Source: Betaproteobacteria bacterium SCGC AG-212-J23 (GTDB lineage Bacteria; Pseudomonadota; Gammaproteobacteria; Burkholderiales; SG8-39). From it: a stretch of 57,114 nucleotides of DNA. A program made the position numbers and the translations under genes. The DNA is taken from contig LSTF01000080.1 of assembly GCA_001644455.1 (NCBI GenBank), positions 1-57,114 of the forward strand, in the 5' to 3' direction. The stretch's first letter is position 1. Each line of letters opens with the position of its first letter. Below are positions 30,410 to 42,182 of this stretch, piece after piece. The notes below the pieces were generated by a model, which was not told the DNA's origin, did not search any database, and was given only the letters and a program-made list of their open reading frames with translations.

Positions 30410-31333
30410 ATGTGCCGCGCCCTCCTCTATCTCGGCGAGCCGGTGCTGCTGGACAACTTCCTCTATCAGCCCGACTCGGCGCTGGTGCGGCAGTCTTACA
30501 TGCCGAAGATGCTCAACATGCTCAACCTCGCCGGCTTCGGCCTGCGCGCCTGGGACCCTTCGAGCCACGAGGCCGACCGTGCCTTCTCCTACTACTCGCA
30601 GCAGCTGCCGGTCTTCGACCGCAACCTGAAGAACCTCGCCGAGAAGATCCGTGCCGGCTGCCTGCTCGCGCACGTGCGCGGCGTCGCCTATCACACGCGC
30701 GTCGAGATCTCGCTGCAGAACTGCCATCCGTTCCACTTCAAGGACGTGCCGCTGGTGATGGCGCACAACGGCGACCTCGCGCGTTTCGCCGAAATGAAAC
30801 CTTTGTTGGCTTCTTCGATCAAGAGTTCCATTCTTTCGCAGGTCCACGGCACAACCGACAGCGAATGGGTCTACGCGCTGATCGTCTCCCAGCTTCCGGA
30901 TCCATACGGCCATCCGAGCGCCGACGAGCTCGGCAGGGCGGTCGAGAAGTCGCTCGACATCATCCGCGATGCGCGCAAGAAGCTCGGCATCGCCATCAGC
31001 TCCTCGCTCAACCTTTTCATCGCCGACGGCAGCCAGCTCGCCGCGGTGCGCTACTGCTTCGATTTCGGCTGCTATCCCACCGAAGACGCCTCGCGCCTGC
31101 ACGAAGCCAACATGAACTACCTGTCGCTCTGGTACACCGCCGGCCGCAACTACGGGCTGCACGACGGCGAGTGGCAGATGACCGGCGGCTCGGAGAACGC
31201 GACTTCCGTTTTGGTGGCGTCCGAGCCGCTGACGCGGGACACCGCTGCCTGGGTCGAGGTGCCGGAGTACTCGATGCTTCACGCCACGATCAAGAGAGAC
31301 CGGCCGGTCATCTCGATTCGGGACCTGGACTAG
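30410..31333 (+). CDS. Class II glutamine amidotransferase-like protein
   Basis: 307 aa from ATG 30410; Cys2 nucleophile (MCRALLYLG), LLAHVRGVAYHTRVEISLQNCHPF, LVMAHNGDLARF. Confidence 0.88.
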   Translation: MCRALLYLGEPVLLDNFLYQPDSALVRQSYMPKMLNMLNLAGFGLRAWDPSSHEADRAFSYYSQQLPVFDRNLKNLAEKIRAGCLLAHVRGVAYHTRVEISLQNCHPFHFKDVPLVMAHNGDLARFAEMKPLLASSIKSSILSQVHGTTDSEWVYALIVSQLPDPYGHPSADELGRAVEKSLDIIRDARKKLGIAISSSLNLFIADGSQLAAVRYCFDFGCYPTEDASRLHEANMNYLSLWYTAGRNYGLHDGEWQMTGGSENATSVLVASEPLTRDTAAWVEVPEYSMLHATIKRDRPVISIRDLD

Positions 31334-31657
31334 CTACTTCTTCCCAGCGACTTTCTTCTCCATCGCCGCGATTTCCTGGTCCTTCATCTGGACCTGCCTC
31401 TGCAGGTCGGCGACCTGTTTTTCCAGTTCGCCGACGCGCGACTGCGCGGCCTTGACTTCGTCCGCCGAGGGCGCGCCCGCCGGCGTAGGCGTCGGCGTTG
31501 CCGCGACCGGAGGCGGCTTCGGCGCCTCTGCTTTCGGCGCCGTCGCCATCGGCTTGGGCGGCGGCGCGTTCAGCATGTCGTCGAGATAGAAGTACCAGGC
31601 GGCCGCGCCAACAGCGGCGACGGCGACTACGCCAAGAAGCATTTTCCGGGTGTTCAT
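31334..31657 (-). CDS. Small single-TM protein with Pro/Ala-rich linker and coiled coil
   Basis: 107 aa; N-terminal TM (MLLGVVAVAAVGAAAWYFYL), Pro-rich stretch, heptad-like C-terminus. Confidence 0.7.
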   Translation of the reverse strand: MNTRKMLLGVVAVAAVGAAAWYFYLDDMLNAPPPKPMATAPKAEAPKPPPVAATPTPTPAGAPSADEVKAAQSRVGELEKQVADLQRQVQMKDQEIAAMEKKVAGKK

Positions 31658-31679
31658 TGGTTTGTCGTTCCTCCCTCTC

Positions 31680-32714
31680 CTAGCCTTCCAATGTCGTGGC
31701 GGTGATCTGTCCGCCGTAAGCCTTCTCCAGCTCCTTGCCTTCCTTCTCCGCCCCGCGCAGCTTGGCCTGGCTGATCAGCCGGGTGAGGTGGCGGTTGGTC
31801 TGGCCGAGCGAGAGTAGCAGGCTTTTCTGGATCACCCGATGCAGCTTGGTCGAGGCCGAGCTGTTGCCGAAATAGAGCGCCTCGAACTCCCTGGCGGGAA
31901 TCTCCAGGAGCAGCGCGCCCTCGCGGACGACGGCGTCGGATCCGTGGACGCTCTTCTCGAGCGCGCTCATGTAGCCGAGGAGCTGGCCGGGACCAAGGAT
32001 GGCCATGCGGCGCTCGCGCTGGGCGTGGTGGGCGCGGATTTTCACCGCGCCCCGGACGACGATGAAGCACGCCGTCGAGGGCTGGCCGGCGCCGAACACC
32101 TTCTGGCCGCGCGGCAGCTCGAGGACGCTGGCGACGCCGGTGATCTCGGCGATCTCGGCGGCGTCGAAGCCTTCGAAGATCGGCAGGTGGGCGAGGAAGG
32201 GTTTGAAGTCGAAGGACGCCTTCTTCGAGCGCTTCACGTCGGCGAGAGGGTCTGCGCCGTTCCCCTTGCGCGCGGGCTTGTCCTCGGCGGCGGCCACGTC
32301 GAGGACCTTCGCGTTGAGCTGGCGAAGCTTTTCGGAGAGGGCGAGGGTCAGGGCGTGCTGCACGCGAAGCGCACCGGGCACGCGTTGCGCGACCAGCGAC
32401 CGGAAATCGTCGCGCTCGATGAACCAGCCTTCGAGCGGCTCGCTGGCGGTGACGGTAGCGGTGCAGGTGCCGCGCTCGATGAGCGCCATTTCGCCGAACA
32501 CCGCGCCCGCGCCGAACCTGGCGACGCTCAACGTTTCGCCGCCCGGCAGGCGGACGGTCGCTTCCGCGGCACCGTCCTTGAGGACATAGGCGCCGCGCGA
32601 AGGGTCGCCATGGCGCACCAGGCGCTCGCCTTTCCTGTGCGAGACGGGACGCGCGACGGCGAGCAGAAGGTCGCGCGCTTCGCCATCGAGCCGATCGAGG
32701 AAGGTCTTCGACAC
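31680..32714 (-). CDS. Tandem cyclic-nucleotide-binding-domain protein lacking an obvious HTH
   Basis: 344 aa; two cNMP-like domains (GERLVRHGDPSRGAYVLKDGAAEA...GAVFGEMALIERG; GQKVFGAGQPSTACFIVVRGAVKI...). Confidence 0.85.
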   Translation of the reverse strand: MSKTFLDRLDGEARDLLLAVARPVSHRKGERLVRHGDPSRGAYVLKDGAAEATVRLPGGETLSVARFGAGAVFGEMALIERGTCTATVTASEPLEGWFIERDDFRSLVAQRVPGALRVQHALTLALSEKLRQLNAKVLDVAAAEDKPARKGNGADPLADVKRSKKASFDFKPFLAHLPIFEGFDAAEIAEITGVASVLELPRGQKVFGAGQPSTACFIVVRGAVKIRAHHAQRERRMAILGPGQLLGYMSALEKSVHGSDAVVREGALLLEIPAREFEALYFGNSSASTKLHRVIQKSLLLSLGQTNRHLTRLISQAKLRGAEKEGKELEKAYGGQITATTLEG

Positions 32715-32724
32715 GCCGGAAAGT

Positions 32725-34137
32725 CTAGCGCGAGGCGAGGCTCTCGGTGCTCCAGCCGCCGCCCAGCGCCTGCACCAGCCCCACGCTGGCGTTGAGCCGC
32801 CGGCCGAGGACGTTGGCGGCGTTCTGCTCGGCGTTGAGCAGCGCCGCCTGGGTGATGATGACGTTCAGGAAGCTCACCACGCCGGCCTGGTACTGGTTGT
32901 TAGTGAGCTCGACGGACTTGCGCGCCGCCTCCACCGTCTCGGCCTGCACCGCGGCCTCCTCCTCGAGGATGCGTAGCGCCGCCAGGTTGTCCTCGACCTG
33001 CTGGAAGGCCGTCAGCACGGTCTGCCGGTAGGTCGCGACCGCCTCGTCGTACTGGCCGATCGCCTGGTCGGTCTGCGCCCGGCGCAGGCCCGCGTCGAAC
33101 AGCGGCTGCGTCGCGGCAGCGCCGATCGACCAGAGGCGCGACGGCACGGTGAATAGATCGGCGATGTCGGCGGCGCGCGTGCCGTAGGTGCCGCTCAGGC
33201 TGAGCGACGGAAACATCGCCGCCTTGGCGACGCCGATGCGCGCGTTCGCGGCCGCGGTGCTTCGCTCCGCGGCGGCGACGTCCGGCCGCCGCTCGAGCAG
33301 CAGCGAAGGCAGGCTCACCGGGATGCGCGGCATCGCCGGCATGTCCGTGGTCGCCGCCAGGGAGAAGTTGGCCGGCGCCTCGCCGATCAGGATCGCGATC
33401 GAGTGCTCGAACTGCGCGCGGCTCACGCCGACATCGAGCAGCTGCGCCTGCGCGCCCTTCAGCTGCTGCTCCGCCTGCACCACGTCGACGCGCGCCGCCA
33501 CCCCGGCCTTGTAGCGGTTCTGCGTGAGCTCGAGGTTGCGCTGGTAGCCCGCGACCGTGTCCTCGAGCAGCCGGCGGTTGACGTCGGCGACGCGCAGCGA
33601 AAAATAGGACTGCGCCAGCGCGGCGCGCGCCGAGAGTTTCGCCGCCTCGAGGTCGGCCGTGCTCGCCTGCCAGCTCGCGTCGCCCGCTTCGACCGTGCGG
33701 CGCACCTTGCCCCACAGGTCGAGCTCCCAGCTCGACGCGGCGACGTTGGCGTTGAAGGTGTTCACCGCGCCGGTGGCGAACGACGGCGCGTTGGAGAGCG
33801 AGGGCGACTTGCTGCGCACTGCCGAGGCGTTCGCCGACACCGTCGGGAAGTAGCCCGCGCGCGCCTGGTCGGCGACCGATTTCGCCTGGCGCACGCGCGC
33901 CTCCGCGGCGCGCACGTTCTGGTTGGAGATGTCGAGGCGCGCCAGCAGCCGGTCGAGCTCGGCATCGCCGAATACCGACCACCACGAGCCGCGCGGCGCC
34001 TCGTCCTGGGGCGTTGCACTCCGCCAGCCCTCGAGCTCCTTGAAGGAACTGGAGACGACGGAATCCGGCCGCTGATAGTCCGGACCGACCGCGCATCCGG
34101 CCACGAACAATGAAGTGAACACGAGAAGTTTTTTCAT
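32725..34137 (-). CDS. RND efflux outer-membrane lipoprotein, NodT family
   Basis: 470 aa; lipobox [15 protein letters not shown]; TolC-like repeats. Confidence 0.93.
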   Translation of the reverse strand: MKKLLVFTSLFVAGCAVGPDYQRPDSVVSSSFKELEGWRSATPQDEAPRGSWWSVFGDAELDRLLARLDISNQNVRAAEARVRQAKSVADQARAGYFPTVSANASAVRSKSPSLSNAPSFATGAVNTFNANVAASSWELDLWGKVRRTVEAGDASWQASTADLEAAKLSARAALAQSYFSLRVADVNRRLLEDTVAGYQRNLELTQNRYKAGVAARVDVVQAEQQLKGAQAQLLDVGVSRAQFEHSIAILIGEAPANFSLAATTDMPAMPRIPVSLPSLLLERRPDVAAAERSTAAANARIGVAKAAMFPSLSLSGTYGTRAADIADLFTVPSRLWSIGAAATQPLFDAGLRRAQTDQAIGQYDEAVATYRQTVLTAFQQVEDNLAALRILEEEAAVQAETVEAARKSVELTNNQYQAGVVSFLNVIITQAALLNAEQNAANVLGRRLNASVGLVQALGGGWSTESLASR

Positions 34138-37100
34138 CGGGTAGCGAGCACTGGACGCCTCCGGCCCAGCCAGAGCCGGAAGCGGTCGAGATAGAGGTAG
34201 ACGACCGGCGTCGTGTAGAGCGTGAGGAGCTGGGAGAGGATCAGGCCGCCGACGATGGCGATGCCGAGCGGCTGGCGCAGCTCCGCGCCATCGCCGCGAC
34301 GAAGCACGAGCGGCAGCGCGCCGAGCATTGCCGCCATGGTGGTCATCATGATCGGCCGGAAGCGCAGCATGCAGGCCTCGAAAATCGCCTGTTCAGGAAG
34401 CTTGTTGCCGGCGCGCTCGGTCTCGAGCGCGAAATCGACCATCAGGATCGCGTTCTTCTTCACCAGGCCGATGAGCAGGAACACGCCGATCAGCGCGATC
34501 ACCGTGAATTCGGCGCGGAAGGCGATGAGCGCGAGCAGCGCGCCGACGCCGGCCGACGGCAGCGTCGAGAGGATCGTCACCGGGTGCACCACGCTCTCGT
34601 AGAGCACGCCGAGCACGATGTACATGGCGAGGATCGCCGCGAGGATGAGCCACGGCTGGCGCGAAAGCGTGCCTTCGAAGGAACGCGCCGTGCCCTGGAA
34701 CGAGCCGTAGACGCTCGCCGGCACGCCGATCTGCGCCATGGTCGCCGAGATCGCCGCGCTCGCTTCCGAAAGTGCGACGTTCTCCGGGAGATTGAAGGAG
34801 ATGGTCGCCGCCGCGAACTGGCCCTGGTGATTCACCGACAGCGGCGTGTTGGTGAACTCGTAGTGCGAGATCGCCGCGAGCGGTATGCGCGCCCCCGCAC
34901 CCGAGAGCACGTACACATCCTTCAACGCCTCGGGTCCCTGCGCGTAGCGCGGATCGACCTCCATCACCACGCGGTACTGGTTGCGGTCGGTGTAGATGGT
35001 CGACACCACCGACTGGCCGAAGGCGTTGCCGAGCGTGGCGTCGATCATGTCGGTGGTGACGTTCATGCGCGCCGCGCTGGCGCGATCGATCACCAGGCTC
35101 GCCTGCAGGCCGCGCGTCTCCTGGTCGCTCGCCACGTCGGCGAGCTGCGGCACGCTCTGCAGCGCGGTCTGCAGGCGCTGCGTCCAGACGCGCAGCGCGG
35201 CCACGTCGTCGCTCTGCAGCGTGTACTGGTAGGTGCCGGTGCCCTGCCGGCCGCCGACGCGCACGTCCTGCACCGGCACGACGAAGACGTTGGCGCCGGC
35301 GATCTTCGCCAGCTGCGGCCGCAGGCGCGCGACCACCGCCGCGGCGCCCGGCCGCTGGGAGAGCGGCTTCAGCGAGATGAACATGAAGCCCGAGTTGCGC
35401 GCGCCGAAACCGCCGCCGGTCACCGCCGTGACGTTCTCGATCGCCGGGTCGGCGCGGATCACGGCCACGAACTGCGACATCTTCTCCTGCATCGCCTGGA
35501 AGGAAGTCGCCTGGTCGGCGCGGATGAAGCCGATGGCGCGGCCGGTATCCTGCTGCGGAAAGAAGCCCTTCGGGATGACGATGTACAGGTAGACGTTGAG
35601 GCCGATGGTGGCGCCGAGGATGAGGATGACCACGAACGGGTGGCGCAGCGCCCAGCCGAGCGTGCGCGCGTACCCGGCGCGCACGGTGTCGAACACCTCC
35701 TCGCTCAGCCGGTAGAAACGGTTCTCCTGCGAATTGTTTTCTTTCTTGAGGAGCCGCGCGCACATCATCGGCGTGAGCGTGAGCGACACCAGCAGCGACA
35801 CCAGGATCGCCACCGAGAGCGTGACCGCGAACTCGCGGAAGAAGCGGCCGACGATGTCGCCCATGAAGAGAATCGGGATGAACACCGCGATCAGCGACAC
35901 GCTCATCGACAGCACGGTGAAGCCGACCTCGCCCGCGCTGCGCAACGCCGCCGCCATCGGCTCCATGCCGGCCTCGATGTGGCGCGTGGCGTTCTCCAGC
36001 ACCACGATCGCGTCGTCGACCACGAAGCCGGTGGCGACGATGAGCGCCATCAGCGACAGATTGTTCAGGCTGAAGCCGGCGAGGTACATGAAGCCGAAGG
36101 TGGTGATGATCGACACCGGCACCGCCGCCGCCGGGATGAGCGTCGCGCGCACCCGCCGCAGAAAAAGGAACACCACCAGCACCACCAGCATCACGGCGAT
36201 GACCAGCGTCTTCTCCACTTCCGAGAGCGAGCCGCGGATGGTCGAGGTGCGCTCCATCGCCTCGCCGAGCTCGGCGGCGGCGGGGATCGACGCCTGCAGG
36301 AAAGGCTTGAGGTCGCGGATGCGCTGCACCGTCTCGAGGATGTTCGCGTTCGGCTCGCGGTAGATGATGATCAGCACCGCCGGCCGGCCGTTCGCTTCGC
36401 CGGCGTTGCGGATGTCCTGCACCGAGTCGGTGACCTCGGCGACGTCCTGCAGCCGTACCGCGGCGCCATTGCGATAGGCGAGCACCAGCGGCAGGTACTC
36501 GGCCGCTTCGCGCGCCTGGTCGTTGGCGTAGATCCACCACACCTTCTCGCCGTCCTCGACCAGGCCCTTCGGCCGGTTGGCATTGGCATTGGCGAGCGCG
36601 GTACGCACATCCGCGAGCGCGATGCCGTAGGCGTTGAGCGCCGACGGGTTGAGCTCGGCGCGCACCGCCGGCAGCGAGCTGCCGCCCACCGTTACCTGGC
36701 CCACGCCGCGCACCTGCGAGAGCTTCTGCGCGACGATGGTCGAGGCCGCGTCGTACATCTGGCCGCGGCTCATGGTCTCGGAGGTGAGCGTCATCACCAT
36801 GATCGGCGCGTCGGCGGGGTTCACCTTGCGGTAGGTGGGGTTGTTCGGCATGCCGCTCGGCAGCTGGCTGCGCGCGGCGTTGATCGCCGACTGCACCTCG
36901 GTGGCGGCGTCGTTGATGTTGCGCGACAGGTCGAATTGCAGCGTGATGCGGCTCGAGCCGAGCGACGAGGACGAGGTGATCTCGTTCACGCCGGCGATGC
37001 GGCCGAGCTGGCGCTCGAGCGGCGTGGCCACCGTGGACGCCATCGTCTCCGGGTCGGCGCCCGGAAGCTGCGCGGTCACCGAGATCACCGGGAAATCCAC

Positions 37101-37217
37101 CTGCGGCAGCGGCGAGACCGGCAGCTGCGTGAACGCCACCGCGCCGGCGAGCGTGAGGCCGATCGCGAGCAGCGTGGTAGCGACCGGGCGGGCGACGAAA
37201 GGCGCCGAAAGGTTCAC
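34134..37217 (-). CDS. mdtC: RND efflux permease (MdtC/MuxC-like)
   Basis: 1027 aa; [68 protein letters not shown]. Confidence 0.9.
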   Translation of the reverse strand: MNLSAPFVARPVATTLLAIGLTLAGAVAFTQLPVSPLPQVDFPVISVTAQLPGADPETMASTVATPLERQLGRIAGVNEITSSSSLGSSRITLQFDLSRNINDAATEVQSAINAARSQLPSGMPNNPTYRKVNPADAPIMVMTLTSETMSRGQMYDAASTIVAQKLSQVRGVGQVTVGGSSLPAVRAELNPSALNAYGIALADVRTALANANANRPKGLVEDGEKVWWIYANDQAREAAEYLPLVLAYRNGAAVRLQDVAEVTDSVQDIRNAGEANGRPAVLIIIYREPNANILETVQRIRDLKPFLQASIPAAAELGEAMERTSTIRGSLSEVEKTLVIAVMLVVLVVFLFLRRVRATLIPAAAVPVSIITTFGFMYLAGFSLNNLSLMALIVATGFVVDDAIVVLENATRHIEAGMEPMAAALRSAGEVGFTVLSMSVSLIAVFIPILFMGDIVGRFFREFAVTLSVAILVSLLVSLTLTPMMCARLLKKENNSQENRFYRLSEEVFDTVRAGYARTLGWALRHPFVVILILGATIGLNVYLYIVIPKGFFPQQDTGRAIGFIRADQATSFQAMQEKMSQFVAVIRADPAIENVTAVTGGGFGARNSGFMFISLKPLSQRPGAAAVVARLRPQLAKIAGANVFVVPVQDVRVGGRQGTGTYQYTLQSDDVAALRVWTQRLQTALQSVPQLADVASDQETRGLQASLVIDRASAARMNVTTDMIDATLGNAFGQSVVSTIYTDRNQYRVVMEVDPRYAQGPEALKDVYVLSGAGARIPLAAISHYEFTNTPLSVNHQGQFAAATISFNLPENVALSEASAAISATMAQIGVPASVYGSFQGTARSFEGTLSRQPWLILAAILAMYIVLGVLYESVVHPVTILSTLPSAGVGALLALIAFRAEFTVIALIGVFLLIGLVKKNAILMVDFALETERAGNKLPEQAIFEACMLRFRPIMMTTMAAMLGALPLVLRRGDGAELRQPLGIAIVGGLILSQLLTLYTTPVVYLYLDRFRLWLGRRRPVLATR

Positions 37218-40200
37218 GCCGTCGCCTCTTTAACGATTTTTCTTTTTGAAAATCGATCAAATGCCAGGTAGATCACCGGGGTCGTGAAGAGCGTCAGCAC
37301 CTGGCTGACGATCAGGCCGCCGACCATGGTCAGGCCGAGCGGATGGCGCAGCTCCGAGCCGACGCCGGTGCCGAGCATGAGCGGCAGCGCGCCGAACAGC
37401 GACGCGCAGGTCGTCATCAGGATCGGCCGGAAGCGCAGCAGGCACGCCTGGAAGATCGCGTCGCGAGGCGCCTTTCCCTCGTTACGCTCCGCTTCCAGCG
37501 CGAAGTCGATCATCATGATCGCGTTCTTCTTGACGATGCCGATCAGGAGAATGATGCCGACGATCGCCACCACGCCGAGCTGGCTGCCGGCGAGGATCAG
37601 CGCGGCGAGCGCGCCGACGGTCGCGGTCGGTAGCGTCGACAGGATCGTCACCGGGTGGATATAGCTCTCGTAGAGAACGCCCAGCACGATGTACATCGTC
37701 ACCACCGCGGCGAGGATGAGGAGCAGCGTGCTCGACAACGAATCGCGGAACGAGGCCGCCGCACCCTGGAACGCGGTCTGCACGCTCGGCGGCAGGCCGA
37801 TGTCGCGCTCCACCGCCTGGATCGCGTCGACCGCATGACCGAGCGAAGCGCCGGGCGCGAGGTTGAAGGAGACGGTCGCGGCCGGAAACTGGCCGATGCG
37901 GTTCAGCACCAGCGGCGCGGAGCCGGTGGTGAACTGCGCGATCGACGAGAGCGGCACTTGCACGCCGTTCGTGCCGGCGACGTAGACGTCGCCGAGCGAT
38001 TGCGGGCCCGAGCGGTATTCGGGCTTCACCTCCAGCACCACCCGGTACTGCGTCGCCTGGGTGAAGATGGTCGAGATCAGGCGCTGGCCGAAGGCGTTGT
38101 AGAGCGCGGTGTCGACTGCCGCCGGGGTGATGCCCAGCCGCCCGGCGCTGTCGCGGTCGATGTCGACGTAGGCCTGCAGCCCCTGGTTCTGCAAGTCGGA
38201 AGCGACGTCGGTGAGCTGCGGCAACTGCCGCAGGCGATCGACGAGGCGCGGCGTCCATTCGTCGAGAAGGTCGCCGTCCGCGGCCTCCAGCGTGTATTGG
38301 TACTGCGTGCGGCTGACGCGGTCCTCGACGGTGAGGTCCTGCACGGGCTGCATGTAGAGCGTGATGCCGGGGACCTTCGCAAGCTCGGGCTGCAGCCTGC
38401 GGATCACGTCCGAGGCGTGCACGCCGCCGCGCTCGGCGAGCGGCTTCAGGTTGATCAGCATCCGGCCGCTGTTCAGGCTGACGTTCGAGCCGTCGACGCC
38501 GATGAAAGAGGAAAGACTCGCCACCGCCGGGTCCTGCAGCACAACGTGCGCCGCCGCCTGCTGGCGCTCGGCCATGGCCGGGAACGACACGGTCTGCGGC
38601 GCTTCCGAGATGCCCTGGATCACGCCCGTGTCCTGCACCGGGAAGAAGCCCTTCGGCACGACGATGTAGAGCAGCACCGTGAGGACGAGCGTCGCGGCGG
38701 CGACGAGCAGCGTCGCCACCTGCCGGTCGAGCACCCAGTCGAGGGCCCGGCCATAGCGCGCGATCACGTCGTCGAAGATGCGCTGCGTGAAAGCATAGAG
38801 CCGGTTTTTTTCGGAATCCTGTTGTTTGGACAGCAGGCGAGCGCACATCATCGGCGTAAGCGTCAGCGAGACCACCGCCGAAATCAGGATCGACACCGCC
38901 AGCGTCACCGCGAACTCGCGGAACAGGCGCCCGACCACGTCGCCCATGAAGAGCAGCGGGATCAGCACCGCCACCAGCGAGAAAGTGAGCGAGATGATGG
39001 TGAAGCCGATCTCGCGCGAGCCCTTGAGCGCCGCCTCGAGCGGCGGCGTGCCCTCCTCGATGTGCCGCGCGATGTTCTCGATGACCACGATCGCGTCGTC
39101 GACGACGAAGCCCGCGGCCACGACCAGCGCCATCAGCGTCAGGTTGTTGATCGAGAAGCCGGCGAGATACATGAAGCCGAAGGTGCCGATCAGCGAGACC
39201 GGAACTGCCACGCTCGGAATGACGGTGGCCGGAATACTTCTTAGAAAGACAAAAATGACGGCGACCACCAGGCCGACGGCGAGCAGCAGCTCGACCTGCA
39301 CGTCGTGCACCGAAGCGCGGATGGTGACGGTGCGATCGGTGAGCACCGCGACGTCGACCGACGCCGGCAGCGATGCCTGCAGCTGCGGCAACTGCCGCTT
39401 GATCCGGTCCACCACCTCGATCACGTTGGCGCCGGGCTGGCGCTGGATGTTGAGGATGATCGCCGGCACCTCGTTCATCCACGCCGCGAGGCGCACGTTC
39501 TCGGCGTCGTCGACGATGTCGGCGACGTCGGACAGATAGACCGGCGCGCCGTTCTTGTAGGCGACGACCACGCTCTTGTATTCCTCGGCCGAGCGAAGCT
39601 GGTCGTTGGCGTCGATGTTGTAGGCGCGGCTCGGGCCCTCGAGGCTGCCCTTGGCCCGCTTCACGTTGGCGGCGGCGATCGCGCCCCTCACGTCTTCGAG
39701 CCCGAGCCCGGCGGCGGCGATCGCCTTCGGGTTCACCTGCACGCGCACCGCCGGCCGCTGGCCGCCCGAGAGCGTCACCAGGCCGACGCCGGCGACCTGC
39801 GAGAGCTTCTGCGCGAGGCGCGTGTCGGCGAGGTTCTGGATCTCGGGCAGCGTCAGCGTGCGCGACGAAAGCCCGAGCGTGAGGATCGGCGCGTCGGCGG
39901 GATTCACCTTGCTGTAGACCGGCGGCGCGGGCAGGTCGGCGGGCAGCAGGTTCGAGCCGGCATTGATCGCCGCCTGCACGCCCTGCTCGGCGACGTCGAG
40001 CGGAATGGCGAGGTCGAACTGCAGCGTCACCACCGAGGCGCCGCCCGAGCTCGACGAGAGCATCTGCTTCAGGCCCGGGATCTGACCGAGCTGGCGCTCG
40101 AGCGGCGCGGTCACCGACGAGGCCATCACCTCGGGGCTCGCGCCGGGATAAAAAGTGAAGGTCTGGATCGTCGGGTAGTCGACCTGCGGCAGCGCCGAGA

Positions 40201-40300
40201 TCGGCAGCAGCCGGTAGGCGAAGGCGCCGGAAAGCAGCACGGCGACCATGAGCAGCGTGGTCGCCACCGGCCGGCGAATGAAAAGGCTCGAAGGATTCAT
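37214..40300 (-). CDS. mdtB: RND efflux permease (MdtB/MuxB-like)
   Basis: 1028 aa from [71 protein letters not shown] track start (41821) is over-extended. Confidence 0.9.
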   Translation of the reverse strand: MNPSSLFIRRPVATTLLMVAVLLSGAFAYRLLPISALPQVDYPTIQTFTFYPGASPEVMASSVTAPLERQLGQIPGLKQMLSSSSGGASVVTLQFDLAIPLDVAEQGVQAAINAGSNLLPADLPAPPVYSKVNPADAPILTLGLSSRTLTLPEIQNLADTRLAQKLSQVAGVGLVTLSGGQRPAVRVQVNPKAIAAAGLGLEDVRGAIAAANVKRAKGSLEGPSRAYNIDANDQLRSAEEYKSVVVAYKNGAPVYLSDVADIVDDAENVRLAAWMNEVPAIILNIQRQPGANVIEVVDRIKRQLPQLQASLPASVDVAVLTDRTVTIRASVHDVQVELLLAVGLVVAVIFVFLRSIPATVIPSVAVPVSLIGTFGFMYLAGFSINNLTLMALVVAAGFVVDDAIVVIENIARHIEEGTPPLEAALKGSREIGFTIISLTFSLVAVLIPLLFMGDVVGRLFREFAVTLAVSILISAVVSLTLTPMMCARLLSKQQDSEKNRLYAFTQRIFDDVIARYGRALDWVLDRQVATLLVAAATLVLTVLLYIVVPKGFFPVQDTGVIQGISEAPQTVSFPAMAERQQAAAHVVLQDPAVASLSSFIGVDGSNVSLNSGRMLINLKPLAERGGVHASDVIRRLQPELAKVPGITLYMQPVQDLTVEDRVSRTQYQYTLEAADGDLLDEWTPRLVDRLRQLPQLTDVASDLQNQGLQAYVDIDRDSAGRLGITPAAVDTALYNAFGQRLISTIFTQATQYRVVLEVKPEYRSGPQSLGDVYVAGTNGVQVPLSSIAQFTTGSAPLVLNRIGQFPAATVSFNLAPGASLGHAVDAIQAVERDIGLPPSVQTAFQGAAASFRDSLSSTLLLILAAVVTMYIVLGVLYESYIHPVTILSTLPTATVGALAALILAGSQLGVVAIVGIILLIGIVKKNAIMMIDFALEAERNEGKAPRDAIFQACLLRFRPILMTTCASLFGALPLMLGTGVGSELRHPLGLTMVGGLIVSQVLTLFTTPVIYLAFDRFSKRKIVKEATA

Positions 40301-41523
40301 TCCTTCTTTTTCCCCTTGCCTTTCCCTTTGCGGGCCCCATCGGGCGGCGGCTTGATCTCGGGGCGCGCGCCGGTCACCTCGACCTGCGCGCCCGGCCGCA
40401 GCCGGTCCATGCCATCGACCACCACGACTTCGCCCGCGGCGAGGCCGTCGCTCACCGCCACGCGCTGCGTCTCGGCCGGGCCGAGCTTCACCACGCGCTG
40501 CGTGACCGTGTTGTCGGGCCGCACGACGTAGACGAAGAGGCCCTGCGAGCCGCGCTGCACCGCCGCGGGCGGGATGGTCACCACGTCGACCAGGCGGTCG
40601 AGCTTCATGCGCACGTTGACGAATTGATTGGGAAAGAGGCCCGCGTCCTCGTTGCCGAACTGCGCCTTGAGCTTCACCGTGCCGGTCGTGGGATCGACCT
40701 GGTTGTCGGCCGAGACGAGCAGGCCGTCCGCCAGTTTCGTTTTCTGCTCCCGGTCCCAGGCCTCGACCGGGATCTGCTCGCCGGACTGCAGGCGGCGCAT
40801 CACCACCGGCACGCTGTCCTGCGGCACCGTGAACAGCACCGCGACCGGCTGCAATTGCGTGATCACCAGCAGGCCGTTGGCGTCGCCCGAGCGCACGATG
40901 TTGCCCTGGTCGACGAGGCGCAGGCCGACGCGACCGGCGACCGGCGCGGTGATCCGCGTGTAGGCGAGCTGCAGCTTCGCGTTGTCGATCTGGCTGCGGT
41001 CGACGCGCACCGCGCCCTCGTACTGGCGCACCAGGGAGAGCTGCGTGTCGACCTGCTGCTTGGCGATCGAGTCCTGCTTGAACAGCGTCTGGTAGCGCTG
41101 CAGGTCGAGCTTCGCGTTCTCGAGCAGCGCGCGGTCCCGGGCGAGCTGGCCCTCGGCCTGCTCGAGCTGCACCTTGAAGGCGCGGGGATCGATCTCGGCG
41201 AGCAGCTCGCCCTCCTTCACCAGCTGCCCTTCCTGGAAGAGCACGCGGATCAGCTCGCCGTCGACGCGCGAGCGCACCGTGACCGTGCGCAGCGGCGTCA
41301 CCGTGCCGAGGCCGCTCATGACGATGTCGACGCTGCCGAGCACGGCCGGCGCACCGACCACCGGCGTCGGCCCGCCGCCCGCGGCGCCGCCGCGGCCCTT
41401 CTGCAGCGGCACCGGCGCCGACGACGCGCCGGCGCTCCAGTACTCGCGATACACCCACCAGGCCGCGCCGGCGACCAGGGCGAGGCTGACGAGGACGAGG
41501 ATGAGCTTGCCGGTGCGCCCCAT
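40297..41523 (-). CDS. mdtA: RND periplasmic adaptor (MdtA-like)
   Basis: 408 aa; [58 protein letters not shown]. Confidence 0.9.
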   Translation of the reverse strand: MGRTGKLILVLVSLALVAGAAWWVYREYWSAGASSAPVPLQKGRGGAAGGGPTPVVGAPAVLGSVDIVMSGLGTVTPLRTVTVRSRVDGELIRVLFQEGQLVKEGELLAEIDPRAFKVQLEQAEGQLARDRALLENAKLDLQRYQTLFKQDSIAKQQVDTQLSLVRQYEGAVRVDRSQIDNAKLQLAYTRITAPVAGRVGLRLVDQGNIVRSGDANGLLVITQLQPVAVLFTVPQDSVPVVMRRLQSGEQIPVEAWDREQKTKLADGLLVSADNQVDPTTGTVKLKAQFGNEDAGLFPNQFVNVRMKLDRLVDVVTIPPAAVQRGSQGLFVYVVRPDNTVTQRVVKLGPAETQRVAVSDGLAAGEVVVVDGMDRLRPGAQVEVTGARPEIKPPPDGARKGKGKGKKKE

Positions 41524-42182
41524 CAGAGCTCCAGTTTGTAGCCGACGCCGTAGATCGAGCGCACCAGGTCGGCGCCCGGGCGGATTTCCTCGATCTTGCG
41601 GCGCAGGTTCTTGACGTGCGCGTCGACCGTGCGGTCGGTGACCACCCGGTGATCGGCATACAGCTTTTCCAGAAGGCGGTCGCGCGGGAAGACGCGGCCC
41701 GGCGCCGCGGCGAGCGCGGCGAGCAGCCGGAATTCGACCGGCGTGAGATCGAGCGCCTTGCCGTCGAGGACGGCTTGATGCTTGCCTTCATCGATCTCCA
41801 GGCCGGCCGGGACGGCGGCAACCCGCGGCCGACGTAAGAGAGCCTTCACGCGCGCGACCAGCTCGCGCACGCTGAAGGGCTTGCACATGTAGTCGTCGGC
41901 GCCCGTCTCGAGGCCGATCAGGCGGTCTACTTCCTCGACCCGCGCCGTCACCATGATGATCGGCAGGTCGCTGAAGCTGCGCACTTCCTTGCAGATCTCG
42001 AGGCCATCGCGCCCGGGCAGCATCAGGTCGAGGATGATCAGGTCGGGTTGATTGGCCTTCACCCACGGCACGGCATCGAGACCGTTGCCGATGCAGTGCG
42101 CCTCGAAGCTTGCCGCCTTGAGATAGTCGGCCACCAGGCCGGCGAGCTTCGGCTCGTCTTCGACGATGAGGACTTTGCTCAT
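41523..42182 (-). CDS. baeR: OmpR-family response regulator (BaeR-like)
   Basis: 219 aa from [22 protein letters not shown]; receiver [14 protein letters not shown]; winged helix [14 protein letters not shown]...IYGVGYKLE. Confidence 0.88.
   Translation of the reverse strand: MSKVLIVEDEPKLAGLVADYLKAASFEAHCIGNGLDAVPWVKANQPDLIILDLMLPGRDGLEICKEVRSFSDLPIIMVTARVEEVDRLIGLETGADDYMCKPFSVRELVARVKALLRRPRVAAVPAGLEIDEGKHQAVLDGKALDLTPVEFRLLAALAAAPGRVFPRDRLLEKLYADHRVVTDRTVDAHVKNLRRKIEEIRPGADLVRSIYGVGYKLEL

Noticed and set aside
40301-41821. N-terminal extension of the 1535-aa ORF (37214-41821)
   Set aside because: The extra sequence is out-of-frame translation of the mdtA and baeR genes; the real MdtB-like start is ATG 40300
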